Positions 5,733 to 6,572 of a stretch of 6,572 nucleotides of DNA are shown in pieces (positions within the stretch are counted from its first letter, which is position 1; each line of letters starts with the position of its first letter). The notes below the pieces were generated by a model that was not told where the DNA came from, ran no database searches, and saw only the letters and a list, made by a program, of their open reading frames with translations. Made by a program: the position numbers and the translations under genes. Source of the stretch: SAR324 cluster bacterium (GTDB lineage: Bacteria > SAR324 > NAC60-12). The stretch is taken from the NCBI GenBank assembly GCA_028822475.1, contig JAPKDT010000117.1, positions 1 to 6,572 of the forward strand, read 5' to 3'.

Positions 5733-6377
5733 ATGAAAAAATGGCTAATTGTTTTCATTTCCGTATCCACAATTGTGGCAACCGCAATTTTTCAATATCA
5801 GTCTATCCTGACAAACTACGCGGAATTTTATACAGTCAATAATGCCACTTCCGGTGCAGATGCGATTGTGATCCTCTCTGGCGGGAAAGCTACCAGAATA
5901 CCTCATGCCTTAAACCTTTTCTCTGAAGATTATGCGTCACGGCTGTTGTTGACAGATGAAAAAAAGATGAACGTGCGTTTCGCACATCTTTTTGCAACAA
6001 ATGAGGAAATTGCACTGGCGATGATTGATGAACTAAAACTAAGTGTTCCAATCATCACTGTACCTTCTCTCAAAGGCGGGGCAACATCTACGTTTGACGA
6101 AGCTTATGATCTCAGAAAATTTAGCGAAACAGCGGGTTTTAAGCGGCTGATCTTAGTTACTGACGCGTTTCATACGCGGAGAGCATATCATGCGTTTCAA
6201 ACAGTATTTTCCGGATCAGAGATACATCTGGAAATGTCTGCAGCTAAAAATGATATTTACAATGAATCAAACTGGTGGACTTCAGATCAGGGAATTTCCG
6301 CTTACGTTTTAGAAAGCATTAAATACCCTGTTTACCTGCTTTCATCCAGAAATGCTACCTTTATCCGTAATGACTGA
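5733..6377 (+). CDS. DUF218 family membrane-anchored protein (YdcF/SanA/ElyC-like)
   Basis: This 214-residue protein has an N-terminal signal anchor (MKK followed by a hydrophobic stretch to about residue 20), placing the rest outside the inner membrane. The body fits DUF218: ADAIVILSGG (42-51), a central PSLKGGATSTFDEA (111-124) in the position of the usual T-x-E-N-A motif, RLILVTDAFHTRRA (138-151), and a tail NWWTSDQGISAYVLESIKY (180-198) like the WW...E-x-K ending of the family. Known relatives such as SanA and ElyC affect envelope integrity and peptidoglycan or lipid-carrier handling; the biochemical function here is not known. It starts 49 nt after fau with no clear ribosome binding site, only an A-rich leader, and its TGA overlaps the next ATG by one base. 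Confidence 0.82.
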   Translation: MKKWLIVFISVSTIVATAIFQYQSILTNYAEFYTVNNATSGADAIVILSGGKATRIPHALNLFSEDYASRLLLTDEKKMNVRFAHLFATNEEIALAMIDELKLSVPIITVPSLKGGATSTFDEAYDLRKFSETAGFKRLILVTDAFHTRRAYHAFQTVFSGSEIHLEMSAAKNDIYNESNWWTSDQGISAYVLESIKYPVYLLSSRNATFIRND

Positions 6378-6572
6378 TGTCTGAAAGACCACTCTCTATC
6401 CGACCTTTTCAAACAGCAGACGAGGCTGCCATAGTTTCACTCTGGCAACTCTGCGAACTAACTGTTCCATGGAACAATCCCTATAAAGATATTGCCAGAA
6501 AATTGAAAGTTCAACCCGAATTATTTTTGGTCGGTATGCTGGAAAGCTTTTTAACCGCATCCGTAATGGGCG
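6377..6572 (+). CDS. GNAT family acetyltransferase, YpeA-like, 3' end cut off by window
   Basis: Only the first 65 codons are in the window. The reading starts MSERPLSIRPFQTADEAAIV and continues with SLWQLCELTVPWNNPYKDI and RKLKVQPELFLVG. As I recall it, E. coli YpeA has the same layout, with [21 protein letters not shown] and SLFLVAEV, so the likeness is strong. The family is GNAT, which transfers an acetyl group from acetyl-CoA to an amine. The acetyl-CoA binding motif (Q/R-x-x-G-x-G/A) lies further on and is not visible. The ATG overlaps the preceding TGA (TGATG), a sign of translational coupling. The substrate is unknown. Confidence 0.88.
   Translation, partial: MSERPLSIRPFQTADEAAIVSLWQLCELTVPWNNPYKDIARKLKVQPELFLVGMLESFLTASVMG

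Noticed and set aside
1..6572. CRISPR array, toxin-antitoxin, phage defence or transposon module
   Set aside because: There are no regularly spaced direct repeats, no transposase or nuclease motifs, and all large genes belong to recognisable housekeeping or envelope families.

Overview
The window looks like chromosomal DNA from a Gram-negative bacterium. The evidence is a diderm-type lipoprotein with a lipobox, a YpeA-like acetyltransferase, AT-rich spacers and moderate overall base composition. The species cannot be named from what is visible. A proteobacterium in the broad sense is a reasonable guess, but only a guess. No CRISPR array, transposase, tRNA, rRNA or phage gene was seen.

Region 1-614 has no firmly supported gene. 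It is AT-rich and holds one candidate 65-residue ORF (360-557) behind a good ribosome binding site. Positions 615-2270, minus strand, encode a membrane-bound sensor histidine kinase with no response regulator beside it. A 9-bp inverted repeat lies across the end of that gene.

Positions 2271-2811 form a 541-base, very AT-rich divergent spacer between the kinase and the rightward genes. It contains a perfect 22-bp palindrome, a 13-bp-arm inverted repeat, two shorter long-range or spaced inverted repeats, a 20-bp near-palindrome close to the kinase start, and a plausible sigma-70 type promoter for the rightward genes.

From 2854 to the right edge five genes run the same way with little space between them: S-adenosylhomocysteine hydrolase (ahcY), a CsgG/FlgT-like lipoprotein, 5-formyltetrahydrofolate cyclo-ligase (fau type), a DUF218 (YdcF/SanA/ElyC type) membrane-anchored protein, and the start of a YpeA-like GNAT acetyltransferase cut by the window edge. 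Spacings are 8 nt, 2 nt (or a 4-nt overlap), 49 nt and a 1-nt overlap, so at least parts of this run are probably co-transcribed. AhcY removes the S-adenosylhomocysteine left by methyltransferases, and the cyclo-ligase returns 5-formyl-THF to the active folate pool, so two genes serve one-carbon and methyl-cycle metabolism. The lipoprotein and the DUF218 protein point to the cell envelope. The window reads mainly as housekeeping DNA; the least explained parts are the palindrome-rich spacer and the lipoprotein.
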